This document shows, one piece after another, positions 40,591 to 52,122 of a DNA stretch of 55,775 nt. Location of the stretch: NCBI GenBank assembly GCA_025210615.1, contig JAOARJ010000008.1, forward strand, positions 1 through 55,775, given 5' to 3'. Under the pieces are notes generated by a model, which saw nothing but the letters and a program-made list of their open reading frames with translations, had not been told where the DNA came from and did not search any database. The stretch is from Candidatus Altimarinota bacterium (GTDB taxonomy: Bacteria > Patescibacteriota > Gracilibacteria > BD1-5 > UBA6164). Within the stretch, counting starts at the first letter, position 1. Every line of letters begins with the position of its first letter. Position numbers and translations under genes: made by a program.

Positions 40591-41301
40591 TTAAGCTTTA
40601 ATTCATAATTTTTCAAATAAATTTTTCTTTTCTTTATTACTTAAATGAACATATTCTCAAGGCTCTAGACTTCATAATTCAATATTTTCTATTCTAATTC
40701 TTTTTAATGTCTTTACATCATATCATACGCGTTCAATCATTCTTCTTATTTGTCTATTTTTTCCCTCTGTTATAGTAATTTTTACTTTTCAACTGGATGC
40801 TCTTTTTACTTTAGCTCAAGCAGTATAACTTCATAAAATAAACATCGGTTTTTTAAGTTTATCTATAGCTTTATCGCTTATCGGTCAAAAAGTAGACACT
40901 AAATATTCCTTCTCATGATTATATTTTGGATGCATTAAAAAATTTGCTAATCTTCAATCATTCGTAAGCAAAATAAGTCAAGTTGTATCTTTATCAAGCC
41001 TTCAAATAGGAAAAACTCTTTCTTTTATGTCTACAATGTCTATAATAGCATTTTCCTTATATTGAGCGCAAGTTGTAACTATTCATCTAGGTTTATTTAA
41101 TTTATAATAGACAAAGTTTTCTTGTATTTTGACAGCTTCGTCAAGTAATTCAACTTTGTCTACTTTGCTATTAATTTTTTGTCAAACTTCAGCAATTTTT
41201 CAATTTACTTTAACTAATCATTTAGAGATATATTCCTCTGCTTTTCTACGGGAACAAATTCCTGCCTGACTTAAATATTTTTGAAGTCTCATTTCTTCCA
41301 T
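40591..41301 (-). CDS. rluB: 23S/16S rRNA pseudouridine synthase, RluB/RsuA
   Basis: 236 aa. N-terminal S4 RNA-binding domain (MRLQKYLSQAGICSRRKAEE) then the pseudouridine synthase domain with the catalytic Asp in FPIGRLDKDTTGLILLTND near residue 103, KEYLVSTF and the closing EGKNRQIRRMIERVGYDV. All are RluB/RsuA-type. RluB was chosen over RsuA because of its length, but this is not certain. It modifies a uridine in ribosomal RNA. It follows the DHH phosphoesterase gene (14-bp gap). Confidence 0.88.
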
Positions 41302-41315
41302 AATTTTTTATTTTT

Positions 41316-42272
41316 TTAATCAATAGATATTGTCGTTTTCACTTTTAATTTTCATTTTACGGTAAATCCAGAAGCTCTTTTATGACCTCATCAACCATAT
41401 TTAGAAGCAACCTCTGTCAAATCAACATCTTCTCTAACTGTTCTTAAAGAACCTTTGATATTTTCTCAATTTTGTGATAAAAGCATAGAATAATTCACGC
41501 CTTCACATTCGTTTAATATAGAAACAACAGGAGAAATATCTCACAATTCTACTCAATACATCATCATCTCTTCGTGGCTTATAAATCAGTTTAAAACATT
41601 ATTTCAATCAATAAAACAATTTGACAAAACTCTTCACCAAGCCTTTAATTTATTCACATTGTTGTTTTTAAATAAATTTTTGATAATAATTTGGGTGTCT
41701 ACCCCTAATTTTACTATCTCTCAAGCTATTTTATAAGTTCTATCCAATACATTTGCATTTTTAAATCCTAATGTATCACTATAAATTCAAGTAAGTAGAC
41801 AAAGTCATGCTTTTTTGTCTACTTTCAATCCTGTTTTTGTAGCAAAATCGTATAATATCGCTGTTGCTGATGAAAATGTACTGTCTACAATATTCACATT
41901 TCAAAAATTCGTATTCGTATAATGATGGTCAATATTTATAACGTTTTTTAACTGTTTTTTATCAAAAGAAAAATTATCACTTTCTGCTCTAGTTTCATCA
42001 CTACAATCAAGAAAAACAACTAAATCATAACTTCAAATATTAGCATTATTTTTTATTTTATTGACTCAAGGTAAAAAATGATATTTTTCACTTATTTTAT
42101 CATTACATAAAATATCTACTTTTTTAAAAAAACAACTTTTTTCAACAATATATTTAAATCCTAAACAAGAGCCAATAGAATCTCCATCAGGATTAACATG
42201 TCAAATAGCTAAAATTTTTTTAGCCTCTTTTATTTTATTATAAGCCATTTCATAAGTATTTTGTTCCTTCAT
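41316..42272 (-). CDS. DHH phosphoesterase, NrnA-like
   Basis: 318 aa. DHH-DHHA1 family: the metal-binding motifs GHVNPDGDSIGSCLGFKY (motif I), VVFLDCSDETRAES (II), INIDHHYTNTNFG (III, the DHH), and GIYSDTLGF (IV). The C-terminal DHHA1 domain ends in YGGGGHKRASGFTVKG. Fits bifunctional nanoRNase/pAp phosphatase (NrnA), which degrades 2-5-nt RNA and removes pAp. Related pyrophosphatases share the folds. Transcribed after murB with a 93-bp gap, and before rluB. Confidence 0.85.
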
Positions 42273-42365
42273 ATTCCCCAATATTAAAGTTAAACAAGGT
42301 TCAATAATAATACTTTTATGTAATTTTGCAAATATAAATTAATTGATTTTATATATTTTTTGTTT

Positions 42366-43247
42366 CTAATTATTTTTAAGTATTTGAACTTCGTTCACTA
42401 AATCAATTTGATATTCCTTTTTTACTTTATTTTGAGCTAATTTCATCAAATCTAATAAATCTTTAAAAGTTGCATTTCAATCACTCATTAAAAAATTTCC
42501 ATGTTTTTCAGAAAAAAACGCTCATCATAATTTATATCACTTGAGTCATACTGCATCTATAAGTCTTCAAGCAGAATCTCACTGCGGATTTTTAAAAAAT
42601 GACCCACAACAAAATCACTTTGGCTGTTTATTTTCTCTAAATTCAATATTGTCTACCTGCGAAGAATATTTTTCTTCAACTTTAGATAAATCAAATTTTA
42701 CGCTTATAATAAAGTATTTTCAAGTTTTTTTAGGCTTACTGTTTCTATATTCAAAAAACATTTCCTGTCTACTTAACTCTAATCTTTGTCCACTTTCTAA
42801 ATCTAAAACTAGTGCTGATAAAAAGTTATTTTCAGCTTCAAGTCAAAAACATCAAGCATTTCAAAATACAGCTCATCCAACACTTCAAGGTAATCCAATA
42901 AATCTATGCCAAACTTTATTATCATATTTTTCTTCAACTATTTCAGCTAAATAAGAAATCATTTCGTTACTATACGCTTCCAAAATTTTATTATTTTCAT
43001 CATAATTATATCAAGACAAATTATTTTTTATAATCACTCAATTATATTCGTCAAAAGCAAATAAAATATTCGTCCCTGCTCATAAAATTTTATAACTTAA
43101 ATTTTCTTGTCTACAAAAATTCACAATGTCTACTAACTTGTCTACATCATCTAGATTATTTATTTCAAAATAATATTTTGTTTTAGCTGGTGTTTTAAAA
43201 CCTGATAAATGTCTTATATCCTTGTTTTCTTCTAAAAATTCTAGCAT
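42366..43247 (-). CDS. murB: UDP-N-acetylenolpyruvoylglucosamine reductase
   Basis: 293 aa. Reduces UDP-GlcNAc-enolpyruvate to UDP-MurNAc. FAD-binding motifs: KILGAGTNILFAFDEYNGVI and GLPGSVGGAVFGNAGCFGLE, and the active-site region CGSFFKNPQGDSAGRLIDAVG, KGYKLGGAFFSEKHGNFLMS. The Ser for proton transfer is in CGSFF. Many of these glycines are TGA. Gene is 11 bases after uvrA stops. It shows the cell makes its own peptidoglycan precursor. Confidence 0.93.
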
Positions 43248-43258
43248 AAAATTTATAA

Positions 43259-46081
43259 TTATTTATTATCAAAATATTGTTTTATAGCCTGTCCAGTATA
43301 ACTTTTTTTATTTTTTACAATCTTTTTTATATCTCATTTGTCTACCACTTTTCCTCAAGCATCTCATCAAGTTGGTCCAATGTCTATAATATAATCACTA
43401 TTCAAAATCACGTCCATATTATGCTCAATAACTAACACAGAATTACCTTTATCAACCAAAGAGTGAAGAATCTTAAGTAATTTTTCTACGTCTTGAAAAT
43501 GAAGTCAAGTAGTCGGTTCATCTAAAATATAAAAAGTTTTTCAAGTCGAACGTTTAGATAATTCAGTCGCTAATTTTATTCTTTGAGCTTCTCATCCTGA
43601 AAGCGTAGTAGAGCTTTGTCAAAGTCTAAGATAACCTAATCATACTTTATTTAATACCTCTAAAATTTTTTTAATCTTAGGATGAGCAGAAAAGAAATCC
43701 AACGCCTCTTCAACTGTCATTTCAAGCACATCACTAATACTTTTTCATTTATACTTTATCGTCAAAGTTTCTTTATTAAATCTTTTTCATTTACAAGATT
43801 CACAAGTTACATAAACAGGAGGTAAAAAGTGCATTTCTACTTTTTTAACCCCATCTCAATCACAATTTTCACATCTTCATCATTTAGTGTTAAAACTAAA
43901 TCTTCAAGGCTTATATCATCTAATTTTAGCCTCTTGCGTTTCTGAAAAAACATCTCTTATAAAAGTAAAAACTCAAGTATAAGTCGCAGGGTTAGAACGC
44001 GGTGTTCTACCAATTGGTGACTGGTCAATAATTACAACTTTGTCTAGTTTGTCTAGTCATTCTATCTTGTCTACTTTCCCTACACTTCTCCTCGCTCAAT
44101 TAAGATTATTCGCTAAGTAAGGGGAAATAATATGATTAACTAATGATGATTTTCAACTACCTGAAACTCAAGTTACAACTGTCAAGTTTGACAAAGGAAT
44201 GTCTACATTAACTTTCTTCAAATTATTTTGAGCCGCTCAATAAACACTCAAATAATCTACTATTTTTCTATCTTCCCTTTTTATATTAATAGTTTTTTCT
44301 CCTGATAAATAAGGTGCTGTTATAGATTTTTTATTTTTTAAAACTTTCTCTGGTGTCCCTTCTGCTATGACCAATCATCCATGTTTTCAAGCTCCAGGTC
44401 AAATGTCTATAATATGGTCACATTGTTTCATAATATCTTCATCATGTTCTACAACAATCAAAGTATTTCAAATATCTCTAAGCCTCTTCAAATTATCTAT
44501 AAGCATCTGATTGTCTCTCGGATGAAGCCCAATAGAAGGTTCATCTAAAACATAAATTATCCCTTCTAATTTAGTTCAGATTTGCGTAGCAAGCCTTATT
44601 CTTTGTCCTTCTCAACCCGACAATGTCCCCGATTTACGAGAAATAGTAATATAACTAAGACCAACTCAAGACAAAAATTCTAACCTGTCTACTACATTTT
44701 TAAAAATTCATTTAATAATTTTCTCTTTATTTTTCGGATATTTATAATTTTTAAAAAATTCTATCGCTTTGTCAACAGATAAATCAGCAAGTTCTCAAAT
44801 ATTTTTTCATTCAATATAAATACTTAAAGATTCTGGTTTTAATCTACATCAGCTGCAGCTAGGACAAGGCATTAAAGTAGTAAATTCTTTTAATCTATCA
44901 CTATCTCTATCACCACTAAAATATCTTCTTGATAAAGTATTAATTACTCACTCAAATCTAGAATGATAAGTATTTGTTCTCCCATCATCTGTCGTATGTT
45001 TTACTCTATATTTTTGTTCTCCAGTACCATACATAAGCAATTTTCTCTCTTCTTTTGTATAATTTTTATATGGAATATTAGTTTTAAATCAATGCTCTTT
45101 TCATACCTCTATCATCAAATTTATATAATAACTTCAAAAACCATGAGCAATAATAGCTCATTCCTCTATTGATAAATTCGGCTTAACTAAGCTAGACTCT
45201 AAAAAGACTGCTTTCTCTCATAATCCGTGACATTCCGTACAAGCTCAATAATGAGAATTAAATGAAAATGATGATATTGTCAATTCTTCAGGAATATGTC
45301 AACAACTCGAACACACAAAAATATTACTATATTTCACATTTTCTTTATTGTCTATATAGTCTATTTCAAGTAGTCATTCTCACGTTTTAAAAGCCAATTC
45401 AATAGAATCTTGTACTCTTTTATAATCTGTACTTTCTTCATCTGAAAAATCTTTTACAATAAGTCTGTCTACTACAACATAAATTTCATCATCTTTGTCT
45501 ACTTTAATATTGTCATTTATAGTATAAATCTCTCAATTAAGAGAAAATCTAATGAATCATAAATTTAAAACTGTCTTTTTTACAAGCTCAAAACTTTTTT
45601 CTTCTCATCTCAAAATAGGAGCTTTTATAATAAATTTTTCTCACTCTTTTCTATTTGATAAATCTTCAAAAATACTCTCTAAACTATCTTTTTTTATAAC
45701 ACTTCCACATTTTATACATTTTCTCTCTCATAAATGCAAATAAAGAAGTTTATAATAATCATAAATTTCTGTTATTGTTCAAACAGTACTTCTAGGATTA
45801 TTTGAAACCGTTTTTTGGTCAATAGAAATAGTAGGAGAAAGTCCTTGAATATCTACTACATCAGCCTCTTCTCACATACCTCAAACAAACATTCTCGCAT
45901 AAGTCGATAAACTCTCCAAATACTTCTTTTTTCACTCATTATAAATAGTATGAAAAGCCAAAGATGACTTCCCACTCCCCGAAACTCAAGTAATAACTAC
46001 AAGTTTATCCTTTGGAATATTTACATTAATGTTTTTTAAATTATGCGTTTTCGCTCAAATAACTTTTAACTCCTTAGACAT
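43259..46081 (-). CDS. uvrA: Excinuclease ABC subunit A
   Basis: 940 aa, full length. Two ABC ATPase halves. N-terminal Walker [21 protein letters not shown] (about 31-50) has TGA for the first Gly of GVSGSGKS, and zinc-finger Cys pairs (CIKCG) follow. The C-terminal half also carries [10 protein letters not shown] and a signature with [12 protein letters not shown]-type residues on the minus strand near 43580-43620. It finds lesions in DNA for nucleotide excision repair with UvrB and UvrC, which are not here. It is 24 bases after the comF gene and before murB. Confidence 0.94.
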
Positions 46082-46105
46082 CGAAAAATTATAACAAAAT
46101 AAAAA

Positions 46106-46813
46106 CTAATGGGACGCGATAGCCAAACCTATAATTTCATCAGGTTTTCCCTTTATAATATGCTTACTAATCTCATTTAAAGTACTTCAAGTCGTCACAA
46201 CATCATCAACTATCACTATTTTTTTTCCGTCCATACATTGTACATATTTTTTATTAATTTCAAAGGCTTTATTTAAGTTATTTTTTCTTTCCTCTGGAGA
46301 ACTGTCTACTTGCGCCCTTGTATTAGCTATTTTTGTCACTAATTCTACAACTTCTATATTTAACTTTTTTCAAATATGCCTAGCTAAAATTTCTGCCTGA
46401 TTATATCACCTTCTATATTGTTTTTTCTTATGCATAGGCGCAAAAGTCAATATTATATTATCATTTTTTATATTAATATTTTTTTCTAATAATTCAGCCA
46501 AAATCTCTCAAAAATCTTCAAAAATATCTTTTTTAGAGTAATATTTTGCATTTTTTATTAATTTTGCTATTTTTTTATTTTTATATTTTGTGAAAATAAT
46601 AACTCTATCTAATAAAAAATTTTCTTTCTTTTTACACTCTTTATGTATTTTATATTTTTCATTATTATCCCCACAAATAAAACAAAAAGGAGAATATTTT
46701 TCTACCTTCTCCTTACATTTATCACACAAAAATTTTCATTCTACTGAACAAAAAATACATTTTTTCGGAGCTATTAAGTCTTTTAAAAATTTTATAATTT
46801 TTTCAAATTTCAT
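46106..46813 (-). CDS. comF: ComF-like phosphoribosyltransferase
   Basis: 235 aa. N-terminal zinc ribbon (CIFCSVEGKFLCDKC and CFICG) and a C-terminal phosphoribosyltransferase fold with the PRPP loop IVIVDDVVTTGSTLNEI, close to residue 210. MHKKKQYRRGYNQAEILAR is the family's RGFNQ region. It is linked in other bacteria to DNA uptake and late competence. Here it heads the uvrA run and might help repair or transformation together with the pilus genes; that link is inferred. Confidence 0.86.
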
Positions 46814-46824
46814 AATATATTAAT

Positions 46825-46893
46825 TTAAGAACCTGCAATAAAAAATATTATAAAAATAATCAAAAATACAATTATTCATCCTATTATTAACAT
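46825..46893 (-). CDS. Possible 22-aa membrane peptide
   Basis: MLIIGGIIVFLIIFIIFFIAGS, read with one TGA glycine, is a perfect single hydrophobic helix with a clear start and stop. It lies in the 97-base gap between comF and the broken peptidase gene. Could be a real micro-protein or chance. No ribosome site is seen. Confidence 0.3.
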
Positions 46894-46910
46894 AAAAAGT
46901 TAATTAAAAA

Positions 46911-48325
46911 TTATTTTTCTAACTCTCTATAAAATTTACTCAAACTATCCACTCAAAAACCAGCTGCTCATTTTGCAAATACACTATAATTATCAGTCCT
47001 ACTAACACTTCCCGCAATATCTAAATGCATAAACGGTTCTTCATTCAATATAAAATGTGATAAAATGATCCTCAAATTGTACTACCAGCATAAACTTTTT
47101 TATTACTAGTATTAACTACATCTGATACTGCCCCCGTTACTGCTTCTTTATAATAATTTCCAAAAGGCAATTCCCAATATTTTTCATAATGCTTTTTAGA
47201 TTGATTCAAAAATTTATTTATAAATTATCTATTATCTCACATAATACCTGCATAATTGTGTCCCAAAGCGAATAAACAAGCTCAAGTCAATGTAGCAATA
47301 GTAGTTATAGAGTCTAGATTATAATTTTTACTCGCATAACTAATAGCGTCAGCTAAAATAAGTCTACCTTCTGCATCAGTATTAAGAATCTCTACTGTTT
47401 TTCAGCAATAAGATTTTATAATATCCCCTGGTCTATAAGCTTCGCTTCAAAGCATATTTTCAGCTAATGGAACGACTGCAATCAAATTCACATTTAAAAC
47501 TTTATCATCTAATTCTTTCATTAAATGAATAACCGCTCCAGCTCCTCACATATCATCTTTCATAATAGGAAGCCATTCTGCTGTTTTTAGATTTAATCAT
47601 CCTGAATCATAAGTAATTCATTTTCAAATAATAGCGTGAGTTGGCGCATTTTTATCCACTATTTTTTCAAAAATTATCATAGCAGGTTTATTTGCACTTC
47701 CTCATCATACTGCTTTGATTAAATTTAATCATTTTTTATCAATATCACTAGAATCAAAATATTTTACTTTTGTCTTTTTTAATTTAAAACTTTTTACATA
47801 ATCTACGATTTTTTCAGGCGTTTTATCATTACTTCAAGTAGAAACTAAATCTCTATTTAAAATAATATTTTCAATAGTAGAATATCTTTTTTCTAAAATT
47901 TCATTATTGTCTGAAATAAAATATACTTCTAATTTATTTTTTTCTACTTGTTCTCCAGTTTTATATTTATCAAACTCATATTTAGCTAAAAAAGCCATAT
48001 CTAAAAGTAGTATTTCTCTTTCTTCTTTGTTTGGAATTATAGTTAATTTTTTAGGTAATTTACTAAATTGCTCTCATAAAAATTCTTCTATTGTTTTTTC
48101 TTTTTTGTCTAAATAAAACAAAAAATAAATGTTTTCTATGTTTTCTTCTCATACAAAAATATTAAAACTTGTATTTTTTTTGTTTTCTAAAATTTTAGTA
48201 ATTTTTTTATCAACATTATCTTCCCAATCAAAAATCTCATAATTTTTTAAATCAGCTTTTGATTCAATTAAAATTACTAAAGAAGTGTTTTTTCCATTTG
48301 TTAAACTATCTGTTATTTTTAGCAT
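46911..48325 (-). pseudogene. Leucyl aminopeptidase (M17), broken
   Basis: The first 366 codons (48325-47225) read as M17 leucyl aminopeptidase: Lys/Asp metal site GKGITYDSGGLNLK, MKDDMGGAGAV and [17 protein letters not shown]. After GIMGDNR comes an in-frame TAA (47225-47227), where the family continues (AAA to TAA would explain it). The following codons still read KFLNQSKKHYEKYWELPFG. A second defect, a missing base in the run at 47062-47065, shifts frame: downstream the expected SHFILNEEPFMHLDIAG is in another frame, ending at 46911. The catalytic residues lie before the stop, but the last 100 residues that complete the fold are lost. Sequencing error is possible, two errors less so. Confidence 0.8.
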
Positions 48326-48353
48326 ATTCTTCTAATTATTTTATATTTTAATA

Positions 48354-49649
48354 TTAATTTATTTGCTTTAATTTATTATAGCTTGCAAAAAAATACAATG
48401 AGTCTAAAACCATTACAACTCAAAAATTAAACAAGCTAAACTCAGTATACATAAAAAATAAAATAAGTGAAACTATATTTATAAAATACGAAGAAAAACT
48501 GATAAAATAATAATCTTCCCTATATTTAAATTTAATAGTGTAATTAGCTAAAATAAATATAAAACTCGTAAATAATGAAATTACAAAAAAATCAAAAGCT
48601 TGATAATTTAATTTTAATATATTAAGCAGAATAAAATACCACACAAAAACTATATTGAACACCGATATCCCAAACGAAATATAGTTTTGGTACTTATAAT
48701 GTATAAAATAATTAAACGCCGCTGAAAACGCAAGAGATAAGATTATAGCTAAATTTTTTCAAATAAAAATTAAATATCAAATTCAAACCAAAGTTCACAA
48801 ATATAAAAATATTATTCATAAAATCCTAAGCGAAACGTAATATTTCTTAAATAAATTAATTCTGGTAAAAACAGAAAATAAGAAAAAAGAATAAAAAACA
48901 GATATAAAACTAAGCCAGAAATAAATATCTTGTTTAAATAAATAAAAATAACTATAAAAATAAATTATTGAAAATAAATAAATAAAAAAATATCTAAAAA
49001 TAACTAAATCTATTCAATCAGAAAATCATAAATCCTGATTTTTTAAATTAGAAAAAAACAATAAAATTCAAAAAGAAATGATAATTAAAAAAGAATTTAT
49101 AATATCTACTCAAGCAAAAACTTGATTATTATTTAATATAATATTTCAATAACTAAATAGATAAATAAGCGAAAATAATATAGAATTAATTTTTAAAAAA
49201 TCATAAATTAATTTATTTTTTGGCAGTAATAAATATGTCAAAATAGTAATTATATTTATTCAAAAAATTATTTGAGAAAGACTAATATTATAAGTTTGTC
49301 CAATAAAATAAATTCAAATATACAGCATTCAAAAGCCAATATAATAAGAAAAACTATACAAAATGTCTTGCCAAAAATCTTTTGAAATAATATTATCTAG
49401 TGAAAATTTTCATTTTTTTAATTCTTCAAATTCATCTCATTCTTCTAAAAATTCTTCATCATCTTCATTATTTTCATCCTCAGATTTTTTTATTTTTTTA
49501 TTAGATGATAAAAAATATACAAAACTTAAAATTCAAAATATTCAAAATCAAGCAGCTTCAATAAGCAAATTTCTAGTAGTATAAACTTGGCTTAATAAAT
49601 AAAACACTCAAGAATATATCAAACTAATAAATAAAAATAAATATCACAT
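48354..49649 (-). CDS. Multi-pass membrane protein, unknown
   Basis: 431 aa with about 12 predicted membrane segments. A conspicuous acidic cytoplasmic loop (KKSEDENNEDDEEFLEE) lies at about residues 58-85. The last part (LGTLVGIGYLIFIGKNLAII and LAFSAAFNYFIHYKYQNYI) resembles the GtrA family's helices with the N-Y-x-x-x-Y-K-Y turn, so it may be a GtrA-type domain on a larger transporter or glycan-related protein. Substrate unknown. Starts 22 bases before the next gene end. Confidence 0.55.
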
Positions 49650-49672
49650 AAAGAAAAAATTAGCAGTAATTT

Positions 49673-51037
49673 TTAAAAATTAACTGCTAAAAATATAATT
49701 ATAAACCAGAAAAATGCAACTCATAAAACAAGAGAAATTAATCATCTTATAAAATATGCTATAATCAAGAATATTTGAGTGATGATAAAATATAATATTC
49801 AAGTCTTACTAAAAGTTAATCATGAATCAAATAAATAATTTCATGACATCACTATTATTATTGCAATTCAGTATAATAAAGTTAGAAGTAATAATGGATC
49901 TTTTAAGAAATTTATAAATTTCAAAACTTTATCTAAAAAGTATAAATATCATTTTTTTACTCTTGTATAAGAAAATTTATTTCATCTAATTTTATTTTTT
50001 AATAAACTTATATTTTGATTTATTACAGCTCTTTTTAGAACTAATTTATCTTTTGTTTCTAAAAATTTTCAAAATGGCAATAAAAATACATAAAATTCTT
50101 TTAACATTTCCTTATGTGTTTCTCTTAATTTTGCTTTATATTTATATAAAAGAGATAATGTTTTTAAATAATTATGACTTGTTTTATCTATTTTTATTTT
50201 TTGTTTTTTCTCTTTCTTTTCTTGTTTAAAAAATTCTTTTAATATATTAAAATATTTTTGAGCTATAAACTTAATATCTTTTTCTTTTTCTATAAATTGT
50301 TTTCTAGATCACATTTGTTTTAATAAAGAATTCGTTTCTTTTAGCGAATCTTTATATTTTTGTGATTTTTTTTGTTCTAGTCATATTAATTCTATTTCTC
50401 ATAGTTTTAATAACGCTTTTTCTCAAACTTCTTTTAGTCTATCAATATTTGTTGATTTTTTTATTTTAATTATAGCCTCTCTTAATTTCATTAAAGTTTC
50501 TCTCTTTTCTGAAGTTAGTTTTATATGACTATCTGGAGCTAATATTTTTTCTAACTTAAATATTACAAAATCTATTGTTTTTTGAGTTTTTTCTAATGTT
50601 TTTTGTGCAAAAAATGGATCTTGTTTTTTAGTTTTTTCAAATTTTGATTTAGTAGGTTTAGTTCATCATAATTTTTTCTCTTTATAAATTCTATATTGTT
50701 CTAACAACGAATTCATAAGTAATCATTTTTGTTTTTCATCTATTTTTTGGTCATCATAAAGATAAACTATATTATATTTTAAGTCTTCTACTAATTTTAT
50801 ATAAATTTTCAAAATATCTTTTCAGATAATAGTTCACGATTTTTTTTGTCAATCAATAATAGCATCGAAATAAAATTTTTTTCATTTTATATCAACGTTT
50901 TCAACTTCTTTAAGCGATAATATAGTATATCACTCTTTATGTATTTTATCTTTTGCTTCTGCTATATTCGACGCTTTTACGATGATGTTATATCTCTTCG
51001 TTCATTTCGATACAGAAGCCTTATAATTCTTCATCAT
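49673..51037 (-). CDS. Coiled-coil membrane protein, PilC-N-like start
   Basis: 454 aa. The N-terminal 90 residues (YKASVSKGTKRYNIIVKAS, NIAEAKDKIHKEGYTILSLK) match the N-terminal domain of GspF/PilC proteins, which reads Y-x-a-...-G-T-i-x-A-s-x-x-x-A-...-I-L-x-l. A long Lys/Glu coiled coil (about 110-360) follows and three or four membrane helices close the chain. Not a known architecture to me. It may tie a pilus or secretion platform to the membrane. Upstream of the 12-helix protein on the same strand. Confidence 0.55.
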
Positions 51038-51069
51038 GATACTATTATTATTTGTTTTTAATTATTTTT

Positions 51070-51423
51070 TTATGCAGCATATAAATCTCAAGTTTCTAAT
51101 CAATGTTTTATTCATTTTTGAGCAGCAAATGGCATTGCTTCTGCAAATAATGTTTCAACTCTAAAATGTTGTTCATTATTTATATTTCAAATTTCTACTC
51201 TTGCTCTCATATCAATTGCTTCATTCTGAATTTTTTGAGATTCAATTTTAGCTTCAGCTTGTATTGAATTAATGTTTGTTGTTAACTTATTAACTAATTC
51301 TGTATCTCATACTTTTTTAGCAGTAGCTAAAATATCATGAACTTTTGGTTTTTGTTCTTTAGCTTGTTCACTTAAACTTAATCCTTCTAGATTATTATTT
51401 GTTTCATTTCCTGTTACTGACAT
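51070..51423 (-). CDS. Small helical protein, unknown
   Basis: 117 aa. Starts MSVTGNETNNNLEGLSLSEQ. Mainly charged helix (VNKLTTNINSIQAEAKIES, QKIQNEAIDMRARVEIGNINNEQHFR) with TGA at five glycines. No signal or membrane part. It has 32 bases to the membrane protein downstream and 5 to the next gene upstream, so a three-gene unit. Confidence 0.6.
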
Positions 51424-51428
51424 AATTT

Positions 51429-51740
51429 TTAAAGGTTATTAAGTAAAAAATTCACCGAATTTATTTCTTCTTGCTTATTTTTTGCATCTTTTTTTCTCAT
51501 TCATTCTACTGAAGAAAAATTTGTTTTATATATTTCTCAAATGTTTTCTATTTCTATTTGTTTTACAAATTTTGTTATAGAAACATACAATTTATCTAGC
51601 TCTTCATCTCATAATACATCTAATGATTCTCTGTATAATTCTTTTTGGCGTTCAGGAATTCTAAGATTATTTAAAACGCTTTTTATAAGATGAATTTTTC
51701 TAGACTTTTTGGTTTGTTTCTTAAAAAAATCAAAAAGCAT
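51429..51740 (-). CDS. Small charged protein, unknown
   Basis: 103 aa. Starts MLFDFFKKQTKKSRKIHL, a basic amphipathic start, then helix-rich sequence with conserved-looking ERQKELYRESLDVLGDEELD. Only three TGA glycines. First gene of the unit that runs left to 48354. Its stop is five bases before the next gene's ATG. Function unknown. Confidence 0.6.
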
Positions 51741-52122
51741 AATTATTTTTATTTATCATATAATAATTTTCACAACTTTATTTTATCATAATTTTTAAAA
51801 TAAAACAAATTTTAGACTATAAAAATTTTATTTTATAATTTTTAATTTCTTTTTATTAGTTATTATTATAAATATATTAAATTAATTATAGTAGTATTAT
51901 ATAGTAAAAAATGTTAAATTTATTTTTTGGCTTTGTTAAAACAAGTCAAATATTTTTTATTTTTTTTACTTGTTAAAAATACATAATTTACGGCTTATTA
52001 TATATAAAAAATAGTTTTTAACAATATTTTAAATAAAAATTATTTTTTAACTTGATTTGAGTTTTTTTAATAAACGGTTATTATAAACTTGTTTAATAAA
52101 ATTTATTTATTTATAATAAAAA
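51741..52122. other. Divergent intergenic region
   Basis: About 380 bases, extremely AT-rich, between divergent genes. No ORF or RNA is recognised. One inverted repeat stands out: AACAAGT (51940-51946) with ACTTGTT (51968-51974), in the wider TTAAAACAAGT...ACTTGTTAAAA. This could be a regulatory site. The promoters of both flanking genes must lie here, but no confident -10/-35 pair was picked. Confidence 0.4.
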
